A DNA stretch of 64,000 nt from assembly GCA_050789255.1 (NCBI GenBank), contig JBOZRQ010000026.1, positions 62,001-126,000 of the forward strand, given 5' to 3'. Under the pieces are notes generated by a model that worked only from the letters and a program-made list of their open reading frames with translations, did no database searches and had not been told where the DNA came from. Every line of letters starts with the position of its first letter. Within the stretch, counting starts at the first letter, position 1. Positions 50,875 to 59,400 of the stretch are shown here, in pieces. The position numbers and the translations under genes are program-made. Source of the stretch: JBOZRQ01 sp050789255 (GTDB lineage: Bacteria > Bacillota > Sulfobacillia > Symbiobacteriales > Symbiobacteriaceae).

Positions 50875-51682
50875 GCTGCTCGGCCGGCCCGTCCACCTCC
50901 GACGAGAGGGCGTACAGGGCGCCGGCAGTAACCCAGGTGCCCACAGTGGCGTGGAGCGGGGCGAGCACAACGAAGGTGTCCAGCCCAACGAGGCTGGCAC
51001 CCGCCGTTACCAGCGCCGAGGCCAGGCCTGAGGCGGCGACCACGGCGAGCACCCCCCCGAGCTCCTGCCACAGCAGAAGCGGGGCGGCAAGCACGGCGGC
51101 CGGGGGCCACACATCCGCCGTGACCACCACAAACTCGGCTACCGCCAGGATGATGATCACAGCGAGGTTCAGCGGCAGCAGAACCGCCTGGGGCAGCGTT
51201 CCGTGCGCCACCACGGCCGACGCGCCGTTGTAGTACCCGATCCAAACCAGAGCCAGCACAAAGAGGCGCCAGCCGAACAGGAGGGCGCCTTCTCGCATTT
51301 TGGCCGGGGTGGGAGCGTCGCCCCGGAGGGCGCCCAACAGAAGGTGCAGAAAGCCGCCCTTCACCAGGCAGTCCAGCGCCAGCACGAGCAACATCACACC
51401 AATCTGGAGGGCGGTGGGCGTGGCGGGCTGCGGGGGCGAGAGCGGCACGCCGAGCTGCTCCACGCTGGGCAGCGCCGCCGGCAGCACGAAGCGGGCGTAC
51501 CAGCCGTGGCCTTGGAGCAGGTCCCACCCGACCGCGAAGTCCCAGCGGCTGAAGAACTGGCCAGCGGCGCCCAGCCCTGCTGCCAGGGCCAGCTTGACCA
51601 GATCCCACAGCAGCGGAGTCAGGCAAAGATACGGCCGGCGGACGAGGGTACGCCAGGCGACCACCAGAGGAAACTGAGTCAC
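50843..51682 (-). CDS. Hypothetical multi-spanning membrane protein
   Basis: The 279-residue protein has about six hydrophobic segments and an acidic C-terminal tail. MTQFPLVVAWRTLVRRPYLCLTPLLWDLVKLALA looks like the start of a membrane protein with a positively charged inside loop. No family is recognised. The GTG start at 51682 has GGGAGGTGGGA upstream. The 3' end overlaps the convergent TPR/HD-GYP gene by 32 bases. Confidence 0.72.
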   Translation of the reverse strand: MTQFPLVVAWRTLVRRPYLCLTPLLWDLVKLALAAGLGAAGQFFSRWDFAVGWDLLQGHGWYARFVLPAALPSVEQLGVPLSPPQPATPTALQIGVMLLVLALDCLVKGGFLHLLLGALRGDAPTPAKMREGALLFGWRLFVLALVWIGYYNGASAVVAHGTLPQAVLLPLNLAVIIILAVAEFVVVTADVWPPAAVLAAPLLLWQELGGVLAVVAASGLASALVTAGASLVGLDTFVVLAPLHATVGTWVTAGALYALSSEVDGPAEQPTEEGPGEAG

Positions 51683-51766
51683 GCTCCCACCTCCCTATAC
51701 TCTGATACGTGGTTCAAGGTCAAAATGTTGATTACAGGACGATGACAGTTCGTTGGAAGAGGTTGC

Positions 51767-51795
51767 TTGCCTGGCGCACAAATCTCCCGTATACT
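51767..51795 (+). promoter_or_regulatory. Probable lysS promoter
   Basis: TTGCCT (51767-51772) and TATACT (51790-51795), 17 bases apart, precede the lysS ribosome-binding site by about 35 bases. No T-box is visible. Confidence 0.55.
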
Positions 51796-51844
51796 TTCGA
51801 TCAGTCGGGCATAGCGCATGTTGGGCGCAGGAGGGAAGATCCAC

Positions 51845-53368
51845 GTGAGCACCACATCGAATTTGTGGCCACACCAGGAAGCGAAGCGGATCGTCGAGCG
51901 GTGGCCTCAAAAATCGAAGTACATTCTGCAGACCGGGTTCGGCGCCTCCGGGCACCCGCACATGGGCACCATTGGCGAGGTGGTTCGCACCTACTACGTC
52001 GCCATGGCCCTGAAAGACCTGGGCAAGGAGTCGGAGATCATCGTCTTCTCCGACGACATGGACGGTCTGCGCAAGATCCCCAAGAACATTGATGCGCCCT
52101 GGCTGGCCGAGCACCTCGGCAAGCCGGTCACCAGTATTCCGGACCCCTACGGCACGCACAAGTCCTTTGGCCATCATATGGATGCCGAACTGATCGAGAT
52201 GATCAAGAAGTCGGGCATTGAGGTCACCTTCAAGTCGGCTACCGACTGCTACGCCGATGGCACCTTCGACGAAGGCATCCGCCGTTTCTTTAAGAATATG
52301 AAGGGGATCATGGAGCTTGTTCTCCCCACCATGCGCGAGGAGAATCGGCAGGGCTGGTTCCCCTGGCTGCCGGTGTGCGAGAACTGCGGCAAGGTCTACA
52401 CCACCCGGGTGGAGGAGTACGACGGGGAGAACGCCACCGTCACCTACTCCTGCACCGGCGAGTTCCGCGAGGTGAAGGGCTGCGGTCACCGGGGTACCCA
52501 AAGCGCCCTGGGCGGCCGGGGCAAGTTCTTCTGGAAGGCCGACTGGGCCCTGCGCTGGTACGTCTTCGGGGTCAACTTCGAGATGCACGGCAAAGACCTG
52601 ATCGACTCGGCCAAGCTCTCCGGCGACATCGTCAAGCTGGTGGGCGGCAAGCCGCCTATCAACATGGTCTACGAGATGTTCCTCACCGAGGAAGGCCGCA
52701 AGATCAGCAAATCGGTGGGTCAGGGCATCTCCATGGAGAACTGGGGCCGCTGGGGCACGCAGGACTCCATGAACCTGCTCATGTTCAAGAACCCCAAGCA
52801 GCAGAAGAAGCTCGGCAACGACACGATCATCCAGTACACCGACGAGACCCTCACCATGACCAAGGATGATCCCCAGTACCGGTTCATTTACTACCACGGC
52901 GACCGGCCCGACCTGGGCGGCCTCCGCTACTCCGACATGATCAACCTGGTCAACGCCATCAGCGTCACCAACCTGGACACGCTGGTGGAGTACCTGGGCC
53001 GCAGCTTCGGTCACGACCGCATCCGGGCGAACGAGGAGTTCGTGCGGGAGATGCTGACCAAGGCGGTCAACTACTACGAGGACTTCATCCTCCCCACCCG
53101 GCAGGTGCCCACGCTCACCGCTGAGCAGTGGGAGATGGTGACCGAGTTCGACAGGCTGATCGACACCACCGACTCCAGCGACGAGATTCAGACCGGCGTT
53201 TACAGCATCGCAAAGAATCGTGGGCAGCAGCCCAAGGACTTCTTCAAGGTGCTGTACGGGGTGCTGCTCGGAGCTGAGAGCGGCCCCCGCATCGGCGGGT
53301 TCGTCAACCTGGTCGGCAAGGAGCGCATCCATGAGCTCGTTGCCGCTGCCCGCAAAGCGCAGATGTAA
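51845..53368 (+). CDS. lysS: Class I lysyl-tRNA synthetase
   Basis: The 507-residue enzyme charges tRNA-Lys. It is of class I, not the class II form usual in bacteria: the HIGH-like motif reads SGHPHMGTIGE, the KMSKS-like motif RKISKSVGQG, and a zinc-binding insertion has CENCGKVY and CTGEFREVKGCGHRG. The GTG at 51845, ten bases after AGGAGGG, is the likely start; the ATG at 51818 lies before the ribosome-binding site. Class I LysRS is scattered among archaea and some bacteria, and implies early horizontal transfer. Confidence 0.94.
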   Translation: MSTTSNLWPHQEAKRIVERWPQKSKYILQTGFGASGHPHMGTIGEVVRTYYVAMALKDLGKESEIIVFSDDMDGLRKIPKNIDAPWLAEHLGKPVTSIPDPYGTHKSFGHHMDAELIEMIKKSGIEVTFKSATDCYADGTFDEGIRRFFKNMKGIMELVLPTMREENRQGWFPWLPVCENCGKVYTTRVEEYDGENATVTYSCTGEFREVKGCGHRGTQSALGGRGKFFWKADWALRWYVFGVNFEMHGKDLIDSAKLSGDIVKLVGGKPPINMVYEMFLTEEGRKISKSVGQGISMENWGRWGTQDSMNLLMFKNPKQQKKLGNDTIIQYTDETLTMTKDDPQYRFIYYHGDRPDLGGLRYSDMINLVNAISVTNLDTLVEYLGRSFGHDRIRANEEFVREMLTKAVNYYEDFILPTRQVPTLTAEQWEMVTEFDRLIDTTDSSDEIQTGVYSIAKNRGQQPKDFFKVLYGVLLGAESGPRIGGFVNLVGKERIHELVAAARKAQM

Positions 53369-53374
53369 TAACGT

Positions 53375-53405
53375 AAGGCCACCCCGCTCTGGGGTGGCCT
53401 TTCAT
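53375..53405 (+). terminator. Intrinsic terminator of lysS
   Basis: AAGGCCACCCC (53375-53385) pairs with GGGGTGGCCTT (53391-53401), followed by TC. Confidence 0.8.
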
Positions 53406-53494
53406 CACGCCTGATTTTGTCAAGGGTACGCTTCTCGTGTAGTGCGAACACTAGCCGAAAGAGACCTCTGGGTTCAAAAGGAGGTTGCAGCGGC

Positions 53495-54235
53495 TTGATT
53501 CGCACACTGCGCAATGTGGCCGTCACGGCTGCGCTTGGATTGGTGCTATTTGGCCCGCTCACGGGCTGCGCAGGGCGCCCGGCGCCCCGCCCCGAGGCGG
53601 CGCCCACCCATGGGGCGGTGGCAAACCTGGCCGCGTCGGTCAGCGGAGCTGGCCGCACCGCCGCCGTGGTGCTGGGCGATACAGCCCTGGTGGCGCTTCA
53701 GCTTGAGAACGCTGGTGCTGAGGGCGGCAGTTACAATGCAGAGCTTTCCGGTGATGCCACCGACGCCGGTGACGGCACGGTCAGCCGGGGGCCTGCCTAC
53801 GTTCAGGGTCCCGGCGGCAGCACCGGGGCGAGCCCGGCCATGCCGGGCGGAGCGATCAACCCCGGCGGCTCGACCCCGGGAGGCAGCCCGAACTACACCC
53901 AGGCTGCCCCGGACGGGCGCGGTGGTTTGGCTACCCAGGGCGGCACCCCATCGGCTTCGCCCAGCAGCTATGGCTCCACCCCGTTCGACGTCATGAACCG
54001 GGTCGCAGACCGCATCCGGGCAGACTACCCCAGCCTCCGCGAGATTCGCTTCACCTACCGCGCCGCCGATGCCAGACGGCTGAATGAAATCGCCGGGGCT
54101 GTGGCCGCAGGCGGCGGTGCCATCGACCAGCACCGGGCCGAACTGGAGCAGCTTTTTGCCCGGGCGGTGCCAGCCGGCACCACAACCTTCTCGCCACAGC
54201 ATCCGTCCCAGGGATCGGACACGGGCCGGCCCTAG
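53495..54235 (+). CDS. YhcN/YlaJ-type sporulation lipoprotein
   Basis: The 246-residue protein has a lipoprotein signal (LIRTLRNVAVTAALGLVLFGPLTGCAGRP, lipobox LTGC). It is followed by an AAVVLGDTALVALQLE segment and a long Gly/Pro/Ser-rich linker (about 75-165). The C-terminal part (FDVMNRVADRIRADYPSLREIRFTYRAADARRLNEIAGAVAAGG) matches the YhcN/YlaJ family of spore lipoproteins. The TTG at 53495 behind AAAAGGAGG is the start; an earlier ATG lacks a signal peptide. The inserted linker makes it longer than typical YhcN. Confidence 0.8.
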   Translation: MIRTLRNVAVTAALGLVLFGPLTGCAGRPAPRPEAAPTHGAVANLAASVSGAGRTAAVVLGDTALVALQLENAGAEGGSYNAELSGDATDAGDGTVSRGPAYVQGPGGSTGASPAMPGGAINPGGSTPGGSPNYTQAAPDGRGGLATQGGTPSASPSSYGSTPFDVMNRVADRIRADYPSLREIRFTYRAADARRLNEIAGAVAAGGGAIDQHRAELEQLFARAVPAGTTTFSPQHPSQGSDTGRP

Positions 54236-54244
54236 TCCATGAAA

Positions 54245-54281
54245 AAGCGGGCCGCCTGGAGTTTTCCCGGACGGCCCGCTT
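54245..54281. terminator. Bidirectional hairpin terminator
   Basis: AAGCGGGCCG (54245-54254) pairs with CGGCCCGCTT (54272-54281) between the convergent YhcN-like and kinase genes; it can serve both. Confidence 0.7.
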
Positions 54282-54287
54282 CACTTC

Positions 54288-55250
54288 CTAACGACGATCC
54301 CCCGGGGCCTCCTCAAGGTGAATCCCGAGGCTCTTGAGCGCCAGCAGCACGGCGCCGTAGGTCGGGGTATGCTTGGGCGTCATGATCTCGGCCTGCGGGC
54401 AAGCGCTCTTGATCACCTGCTGCATCGGCAATCCCAGCATGTTGCCGGCGGCAAAGACGCCGCCCACGCCGGAGACCGGCACGGCAAAGTTCCGTTCCCA
54501 CTTGAGTTGCTGCAGCACCGCGGCGGCCAGCAAGCCCAACTCTCGGCCGGCCACCCGCAGAATCTCCCGGGAGATCGCATCGCCCTCCTGGGCAGCCTCG
54601 ACAACCATGGGCGCCAGGGCGGCAATCTGGGGCCGCTGCAGGGGCGCCGGATTCCCGTAAACCAGGTTGATCAGGTCGGGGAGTTTGTCGAGCATGAAGC
54701 GCTGCTTGATCCGTTGGGCCAGAACGGTGGCGGGGCTCCGGTTGTCCTCCGAGCGAAGGGCCGCAATCAGCGCCTTCCGGCCGATGTCGTACCCGCTGCC
54801 CTCATCGCCAAGGATGGGACCGTAGCCGCCAGCACGCACTCGGGCGCCCGATCCGTCCTCACCGAAGGAGATCGATCCTGTGCCAGCGATCACGACGACG
54901 CCGGGCTTGCCGCCCGTCGCCCCGGCGAGCGCGGCGCTCGCGTCGTGGTCCAAATGCACGGGGCAGGTCAGGCTCAGGCCGGCAATGATTCCGGCCATCA
55001 CCTGGCGGTCGTTGGGTCGATCCACCCCGGCTAGTGCGAAAAAGGCAGCGTCCAGCGCCGAGTTGACCAGACCGGCGTCGTCGATTGCGGTGCGTACGGC
55101 CTTGCGAATGGCCTCGGAGGCCGGCCCCAGACCGGCTGTGTGGTAGTTCGCGGGACCGGCTTCGCCGCGGCCGAGCACGCGCCCTTTTTCGTTGGCCACC
55201 AGTGCGACGGTCTTCGTTCCGCCGCCATCAAGACCCAAAACCCATGGCAT
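54288..55250 (-). CDS. BadF/BadG/BcrA/BcrD-type ATPase, N-acetylglucosamine kinase-like
   Basis: The 320-residue protein belongs to the ASKHA fold. The phosphate-1 motif is LGLDGGGTKT near the N-terminus, and GVVVIAGTGSISFGEDGSGARVRAGGYGPILGDEGSGYDIG is the phosphate-2 and hinge region of GlcNAc-kinase-like members. It may phosphorylate an amino sugar, for instance in cell-wall recycling. The ATG at 55250 behind GGGGAGG is the start; the frame continues upstream but without ribosome-binding site. It lies after the 88-residue gene on the same strand, separated by a terminator. Confidence 0.85.
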   Translation of the reverse strand: MPWVLGLDGGGTKTVALVANEKGRVLGRGEAGPANYHTAGLGPASEAIRKAVRTAIDDAGLVNSALDAAFFALAGVDRPNDRQVMAGIIAGLSLTCPVHLDHDASAALAGATGGKPGVVVIAGTGSISFGEDGSGARVRAGGYGPILGDEGSGYDIGRKALIAALRSEDNRSPATVLAQRIKQRFMLDKLPDLINLVYGNPAPLQRPQIAALAPMVVEAAQEGDAISREILRVAGRELGLLAAAVLQQLKWERNFAVPVSGVGGVFAAGNMLGLPMQQVIKSACPQAEIMTPKHTPTYGAVLLALKSLGIHLEEAPGDRR

Positions 55251-55313
55251 AGCTGTCGTCCTCCCCGGTTGCTTAACACAAGGAAGATTCTTGCATCCGA
55301 AATAAATCCCTGC

Positions 55314-55342
55314 AAAAAAACCCCGGCGTTGCCGGGGTTTTT
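55314..55342 (-). terminator. Symmetric intrinsic terminator
   Basis: AAAAAAACCCCGGC-GTT-GCCGGGGTTTTT forms a 7-bp GC stem flanked by A and T tracts. It ends the 88-residue gene on the minus strand and would also work on the plus strand. Confidence 0.85.
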
Positions 55343-55347
55343 CGTCA

Positions 55348-55614
55348 TTAGCCCTTGGAGCTGCCGACCAGCAGCAGCAGTTCGAGCGGGGCGGCAGCCT
55401 CGAAGGCCTTGTCGCCACCCTTGCCCTTTTTGGTCAGTACGTACTTCTGCTTCTGGTTGTTGATACGCTCCAGGTATTCCTGCACATGAGCCTTGGAGCA
55501 GAACTTCAGCACATACATGTCGGCCGCGGGGTGGGCGAGGCGGCTTTCGAGGATCAGCGTATAGGCCAGGCTCGTATCTTCATACTGCTCCTGGCACTGT
55601 CCGCACATAAACAT
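55348..55614 (-). CDS. Small zinc-knuckle protein of unknown function
   Basis: The 88-residue product starts MFMCGQCQEQYED and has a second cysteine motif LKFCSKAHVQEYL, giving CxxC...C..H ligands for one zinc ion. A basic stretch (KQKYVLTKKGKGG) and a hydrophobic end (LELLLLVGSSKG) follow. No family is recognised. GGAGGTGA precedes the ATG. It is divergent from the SufR-like regulator gene 260 bases away; the space between has AT-rich promoter-like stretches. Confidence 0.75.
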   Translation of the reverse strand: MFMCGQCQEQYEDTSLAYTLILESRLAHPAADMYVLKFCSKAHVQEYLERINNQKQKYVLTKKGKGGDKAFEAAAPLELLLLVGSSKG

Positions 55615-55875
55615 AATGTGAGTTCACCTCCGACGGGTGGATAAAGCGAAACACCATATCCAACATAGTATACCCCAAGCGCCGTGTCCAGAGGTTGCCC
55701 AGCAACCCGCTTGAATACGGAGACGAACACTGAACTTTCCTAGCACTTTCGGATAGGCGACGATAGCACCAAGTCCTCATATATTGTAGACTAAGGGGTT
55801 TAATAAGTATCCGCAACGCAAATTCTATGCTACACTGTGTGCAACGAACAGGGAACACAGGAGTGTGAAGCGGAA

Positions 55876-56529
55876 ATGAACGCCAGCGCCATGCCGAACC
55901 AGGAAGATACCTCTACCCGCCGCGAAATTGTCAACATCCTGCGCACCCAGGGACCGCTGACCGTTGGTGAGTTGGGGGACCGTCTTGGGATCACCCATGT
56001 CGCCGTGCGTCGTCATCTGACCTCCCTGGAGCGCGATGGTCTGGTTACCTCCGTGCAGGAGCGCCTGCCCATGGGTCGGCCGACCCGGGTCTATTCGCTG
56101 ACCGAAACGGCCGACGAGCTCTTCCCGAAGAAGTACGGCACCCTCACCCTCGAGGTGCTGGAGTTCATGGAGCAGGCCGGCGATGATCTGGTTGAGCGGT
56201 TCTTTGCCAGCCGCGGCCAGGGCATGGTCGAGAAGTACGGCGCCGATGTCCGTGAAGGCGAGTCGCTGGAGGAGCGGGTCGCCCGCCTGGCCGACATTCA
56301 AATGGCCAACGGCTACCTCGCCTCCTACGAGAAGGGCGAGGGTGAGAACCTGGTGCTCAAGGAGTTCAACTGCCCGGTCCACCAGATCTCCCGCAAGTAT
56401 ATGCACGCCTGCCACCACGAGCTGGAGTTCTTCAAGTCCGTGCTCGGCACCGACGGCGTCCGCCGGGTGGAGTGCATCGCCAAGGGTGGTACCTGCTGCC
56501 GCTACGAAATCTCGCCCTCCGGCATCTAA
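55876..56529 (+). CDS. SufR-like winged-helix regulator with C-terminal cysteine cluster
   Basis: The 217-residue protein has an N-terminal winged helix (STRREIVNILRTQGPLTVGELGDRLGITHVAVRRHLTSLERDGLV) and a C-terminal sensor with FNCPVHQISRKYMHACHH and VECIAKGGTCCRYEI. The first two cysteines are separated by 12 residues, as in SufR [4Fe-4S] regulators, and a later Cys-X6-Cys-Cys completes the set. An iron-sulfur-sensing regulator is likely. The start is the ATG at 55876, downstream of AGGAG; an earlier GTG is not preferred. A terminator follows the stop. Confidence 0.8.
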   Translation: MNASAMPNQEDTSTRREIVNILRTQGPLTVGELGDRLGITHVAVRRHLTSLERDGLVTSVQERLPMGRPTRVYSLTETADELFPKKYGTLTLEVLEFMEQAGDDLVERFFASRGQGMVEKYGADVREGESLEERVARLADIQMANGYLASYEKGEGENLVLKEFNCPVHQISRKYMHACHHELEFFKSVLGTDGVRRVECIAKGGTCCRYEISPSGI

Positions 56530-56549
56530 CCGGGTTAAGACGTAACCTC

Positions 56550-56586
56550 AGGCCCCCCGGCGTATCCTGTACGCCAGGGGGCCTTC
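56550..56586 (+). terminator. Intrinsic terminator of the SufR-like gene
   Basis: AGGCCCCCCGGCGTA (56550-56564) pairs imperfectly with TACGCCAGGGGGCCT (56569-56583) and ends in TTC. Confidence 0.75.
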
Positions 56587-56690
56587 TCGCGCGCTCGGGC
56601 CGAAAGGACATTGCCTGTGCAAGATCGAAGAATGACGATCGTGACACGCGCTCCAAAATTCCGTCACGCGAACATTCAGGCGGTGATTTC

Positions 56691-57500
56691 GTGCGGGCCC
56701 GGTCTCTGCTCTTTGACCTGTGGGGCGACTACATACAGCATGTCGGCGGCGAGGTCTGGACCAGCACGCTGGCGGCCTACCTGGCTCAGTTCGGCGTCAG
56801 CGATGCAGCCCTGCGCCAGGCCCTTTCCCGCATGCGGCGCGAGGGTTGGCTGGAGGTCAGGCGGGTGGCGGCACGCAGCTGCTACAGGCTGTCGCCGCGG
56901 GGGCAGCGCCGCATCGTGGAGGCCTGCCGGCGTGTCTACAACCCGGTGGACCTGCCATGGGACGGTCAGTGGCGCGTTCTAGCTTACTCGATTCCGGAAG
57001 CCGAGCGCTCCAAGCGCGACGAGCTGCGGCGGGAGCTCCTGTGGACCGGCTTTGCTCACCTGGCGCCCGGTACCTGGATCTCCCCGAACCCACTGGAGGA
57101 TGCGCTGGCCGAACTGATCGGCCGGTACGGCATTGAGCCCTATGTGGCTACCTTCGTATCCCGCCACGCCGGCCCGGGCGCCGCTCAGGATCTGGTCCGC
57201 CGCTGCTGGGATCTCGAGGCGATCCAGGCCAGCTACGACCGGTTCATCCAGCGGTGGGCGCCCCGCATGGAGGCGCACCGCGCCGGGCGCTCCATCTCCG
57301 ATGACCAGTGCTTCGTGGAGCGCATCGAGCTGGTTCACGACTACCGCAAGTTCCTCTTCGTGGACCCTGGACTACCGCGCGAGCTTCTGCCCGAGGGGTG
57401 GCGGGGCATGGACGCCCGGGAGCTCTTCCAGGCGTACTACGCCTGGCTCGACCCGGCCGCCCGCCGGTTTATGGATGCGGTATTCGAGCCGACTCACTAA
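56691..57500 (+). CDS. paaX: PaaX-family transcriptional repressor
   Basis: The 269-residue protein matches the PaaX family. An N-terminal winged helix (RARSLLFDLWGDYI, VSDAALRQALSRMRREGWLEV) is followed by the PaaX middle domain (DGQWRVLAYSIPEAERSKRDELRRELLWTGFAHLAPGTWISP) and the C-terminal domain (LVHDYRKFLFVDPGLPRELLPEGWRG). PaaX represses phenylacetate degradation genes and is released by phenylacetyl-CoA. The GTG at 56691 is the first plausible start by family alignment. It heads an operon of CoA-thioester genes. Confidence 0.9.
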   Translation: MRARSLLFDLWGDYIQHVGGEVWTSTLAAYLAQFGVSDAALRQALSRMRREGWLEVRRVAARSCYRLSPRGQRRIVEACRRVYNPVDLPWDGQWRVLAYSIPEAERSKRDELRRELLWTGFAHLAPGTWISPNPLEDALAELIGRYGIEPYVATFVSRHAGPGAAQDLVRRCWDLEAIQASYDRFIQRWAPRMEAHRAGRSISDDQCFVERIELVHDYRKFLFVDPGLPRELLPEGWRGMDARELFQAYYAWLDPAARRFMDAVFEPTH

Positions 57501-57519
57501 TCGCCTTAGGGAGGATATC

Positions 57520-57822
57520 ATGATGTTCAAGTTGGTCGTATTGTATCGCAAGCCCGAGATCCCGCTGGATGAGTTTGACGCCCGCTACAAGGAGCACCTC
57601 GCCCTGATCGCCCGGGTGCCGGGACTGCGCAAGGCGGAGGTCAGCCGGTTCACCGAGGCGCCCTGGGGCCAGCCCGACTACTTCCAGATTGCCGAACTCT
57701 ACTTTGATGACAAGAAGGCTCTGGACGCGGCGATTCACTCGCCGGAGATGGGCGAGGCCGGCAAGCAGCTGCGCTCGTTCGCCAAGGGTCTCTTTACGAT
57801 GTACTACGCCGAAGTCCTGTAG
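57520..57822 (+). CDS. EthD-family protein in the PaaX operon
   Basis: The 100-residue ferredoxin-fold protein (MMFKLVVLYRKPEIPLDEFDARYKEHLALIARVPGLRKAEV...) belongs to the EthD/stress-responsive A/B-barrel group. These are small dimeric accessory proteins of degradative pathways, with unclear catalysis. GGGAGGA precedes two adjacent ATG codons. It starts 19 bases after paaX and is followed after 23 bases by an enoyl-CoA hydratase. Confidence 0.88.
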   Translation: MMFKLVVLYRKPEIPLDEFDARYKEHLALIARVPGLRKAEVSRFTEAPWGQPDYFQIAELYFDDKKALDAAIHSPEMGEAGKQLRSFAKGLFTMYYAEVL

Positions 57823-57845
57823 GCGCCACGAAGGAGGAGCGTACC

Positions 57846-58619
57846 GTGAGTTACGAGCAGATCCTGGTCTTCAAAGAGGGTGCCGTCGGTCGGATCCAAA
57901 TCAACCGTCCGCAGGCGATGAACGCCCTGAACATCCAGGTCATGACCGAGATCACCGACGCCCTGCGCACCTTCGAGGCGGACGCCGACGTTCGGTGTGT
58001 CCTGCTGCACGGCAACGAGGCGGCCTTCGCCGCCGGCGCCGATATCAAGGAGATGGCCGACGAGAGCGCCATCGGCATGTACACCAAGGACTATATCGAA
58101 CTTTGGGATGCGGTCTACCGCTTCCGCAAGCCCATCATCGCTGCGGTCAGCGGCTTTGCGCTCGGCGGGGGCTGCGAGCTGGCCATGATCTGCGACATCA
58201 TCGTCGCCTCGGAGACGGCCCGCTTCGGCCAGCCCGAGATCAACATCGGCGCAATCCCGGGCGCCGGCGGTACGCAGCGGCTCACCCGGGCCGTGGGCAA
58301 ATCCCTCGCCATGGAGATGGTGCTCTCCGGCCGCATGCTGACAGCCCAGGAGGCGAAGACGGCCGGCCTCTGCAGCCGGGTGGTCCCCGTGGAGGCCTAC
58401 CTGAGCGAGGCGCAGAAGCTCGCCAAGGAGATCGCCTCGAAGTCCCCGGTCGCCCTGCGCCTGGCCAAGGAAGCGATCCTGGCCAGCTTTGAGGGGTCGC
58501 TGCAAAACGGCGTTCACCTGGAGCGCAACCTGTTCAACATGACCTTCGCCAGCGAGGACCAGAAGGAAGGCATGAAGGCGTTCGTCGAGAAGCGGCGCCC
58601 GGAGTGGAAGGGGAGGTAG
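57846..58619 (+). CDS. Enoyl-CoA hydratase (PaaF-like)
   Basis: The 257-residue crotonase has both catalytic glutamates of true enoyl-CoA hydratases: in ALGGGCELAMICD and in FGQPEINIGAIPGAGGTQRL. It hydrates 2-enoyl-CoA to 3-hydroxyacyl-CoA. The GTG start follows AAGGAGGAG. In this PaaX-led operon it may act as PaaF on the open-ring CoA intermediate or on a general acyl-CoA. It is followed by a second crotonase after 5 bases. Confidence 0.92.
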   Translation: MSYEQILVFKEGAVGRIQINRPQAMNALNIQVMTEITDALRTFEADADVRCVLLHGNEAAFAAGADIKEMADESAIGMYTKDYIELWDAVYRFRKPIIAAVSGFALGGGCELAMICDIIVASETARFGQPEINIGAIPGAGGTQRLTRAVGKSLAMEMVLSGRMLTAQEAKTAGLCSRVVPVEAYLSEAQKLAKEIASKSPVALRLAKEAILASFEGSLQNGVHLERNLFNMTFASEDQKEGMKAFVEKRRPEWKGR

Positions 58620-58624
58620 CGGCC

Positions 58625-59395
58625 ATGGACTACGAGAGCATCAAATACGAGGTGGGCGGCGGCATCTGTAGCATTACGCTGAACCGGCCGGATAAGCTGA
58701 ACAGCTTTCATGAGCAGATGCATAAAGAGTTCATCGACGCCCTGAAGAAGGCCGAGAAGGACGAGGCGGTCCGCTGCATCGTCATCACCGGCGAGGGTCG
58801 GGGCTTCTGCGCCGGTCAGGACCTGGCCGCGATCGGCAAGGGCCCGATCAGCGAGATCGTCCGCAAGTTCTATAACACGTGGGTCATGAAGATTCGCACC
58901 CTGGAGAAACCCGTTATCGCGGCCGTCAACGGTGTGGCGGCGGGCGCCGGCTGTAGCCTGGCCCTGGCCTGCGACCTGGTCGTCATGTCGGAGAAGGCAT
59001 CCTTCGTGCAGGCATTCGTCAAGGTCGGCCTCGTACCCGACTCCGGCGCCTCCTATATGCTCCCCCGGCTGATCGGCTACCACAAGGCGATGGAGCTGGC
59101 GCTCTTCGGCGACAAGGTGAGCGCCGCCCAGGCCTGTGAGCTGGGCCTGTGCAACCGGGTGGTTCCCGAAGAGGAGCTCTCCCGGGTGGTCGGTGAGTGG
59201 GCGGCCCGGCTGGCCAAGGGGCCTCGCTCCATGGGCTGGATCAAGCGGCAGTTCACCCGGGGCCTGGAGCAGAGCCTGGAGGAGATCCTGGAGCTGGAAG
59301 CATTCGGGCAGGAGGCCGCGGGCAAAACCGAGGACGCCAAGGAGGCTATTACCGCCTTCATCGAGAAGCGGGAGCCCAAGTTCATCGGGAGGTAG
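58625..59395 (+). CDS. PaaG-like enoyl-CoA isomerase (crotonase family)
   Basis: The 256-residue crotonase carries FCAGQDLA near the substrate site and lacks both hydratase glutamates: GAGCSLALACD has Ser and FVQAFVKVGLVPDSG has Val. The aspartate in VPDSG is the PaaG-type catalytic residue, so the expected reaction is 1,2-epoxyphenylacetyl-CoA isomerisation or Delta3-Delta2 enoyl isomerisation. The ATG at 58625 is behind GGGGAGG; an earlier in-frame ATG lies in the preceding gene. A dehydrogenase gene follows after 5 bases. Confidence 0.9.
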   Translation: MDYESIKYEVGGGICSITLNRPDKLNSFHEQMHKEFIDALKKAEKDEAVRCIVITGEGRGFCAGQDLAAIGKGPISEIVRKFYNTWVMKIRTLEKPVIAAVNGVAAGAGCSLALACDLVVMSEKASFVQAFVKVGLVPDSGASYMLPRLIGYHKAMELALFGDKVSAAQACELGLCNRVVPEEELSRVVGEWAARLAKGPRSMGWIKRQFTRGLEQSLEEILELEAFGQEAAGKTEDAKEAITAFIEKREPKFIGR

Positions 59396-59400
59396 GAAAC

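Noticed and set aside
51690..51844. A T-box riboswitch before lysS
   Set aside because: No T-box sequence, specifier loop or terminator is visible, and the leader is too short.
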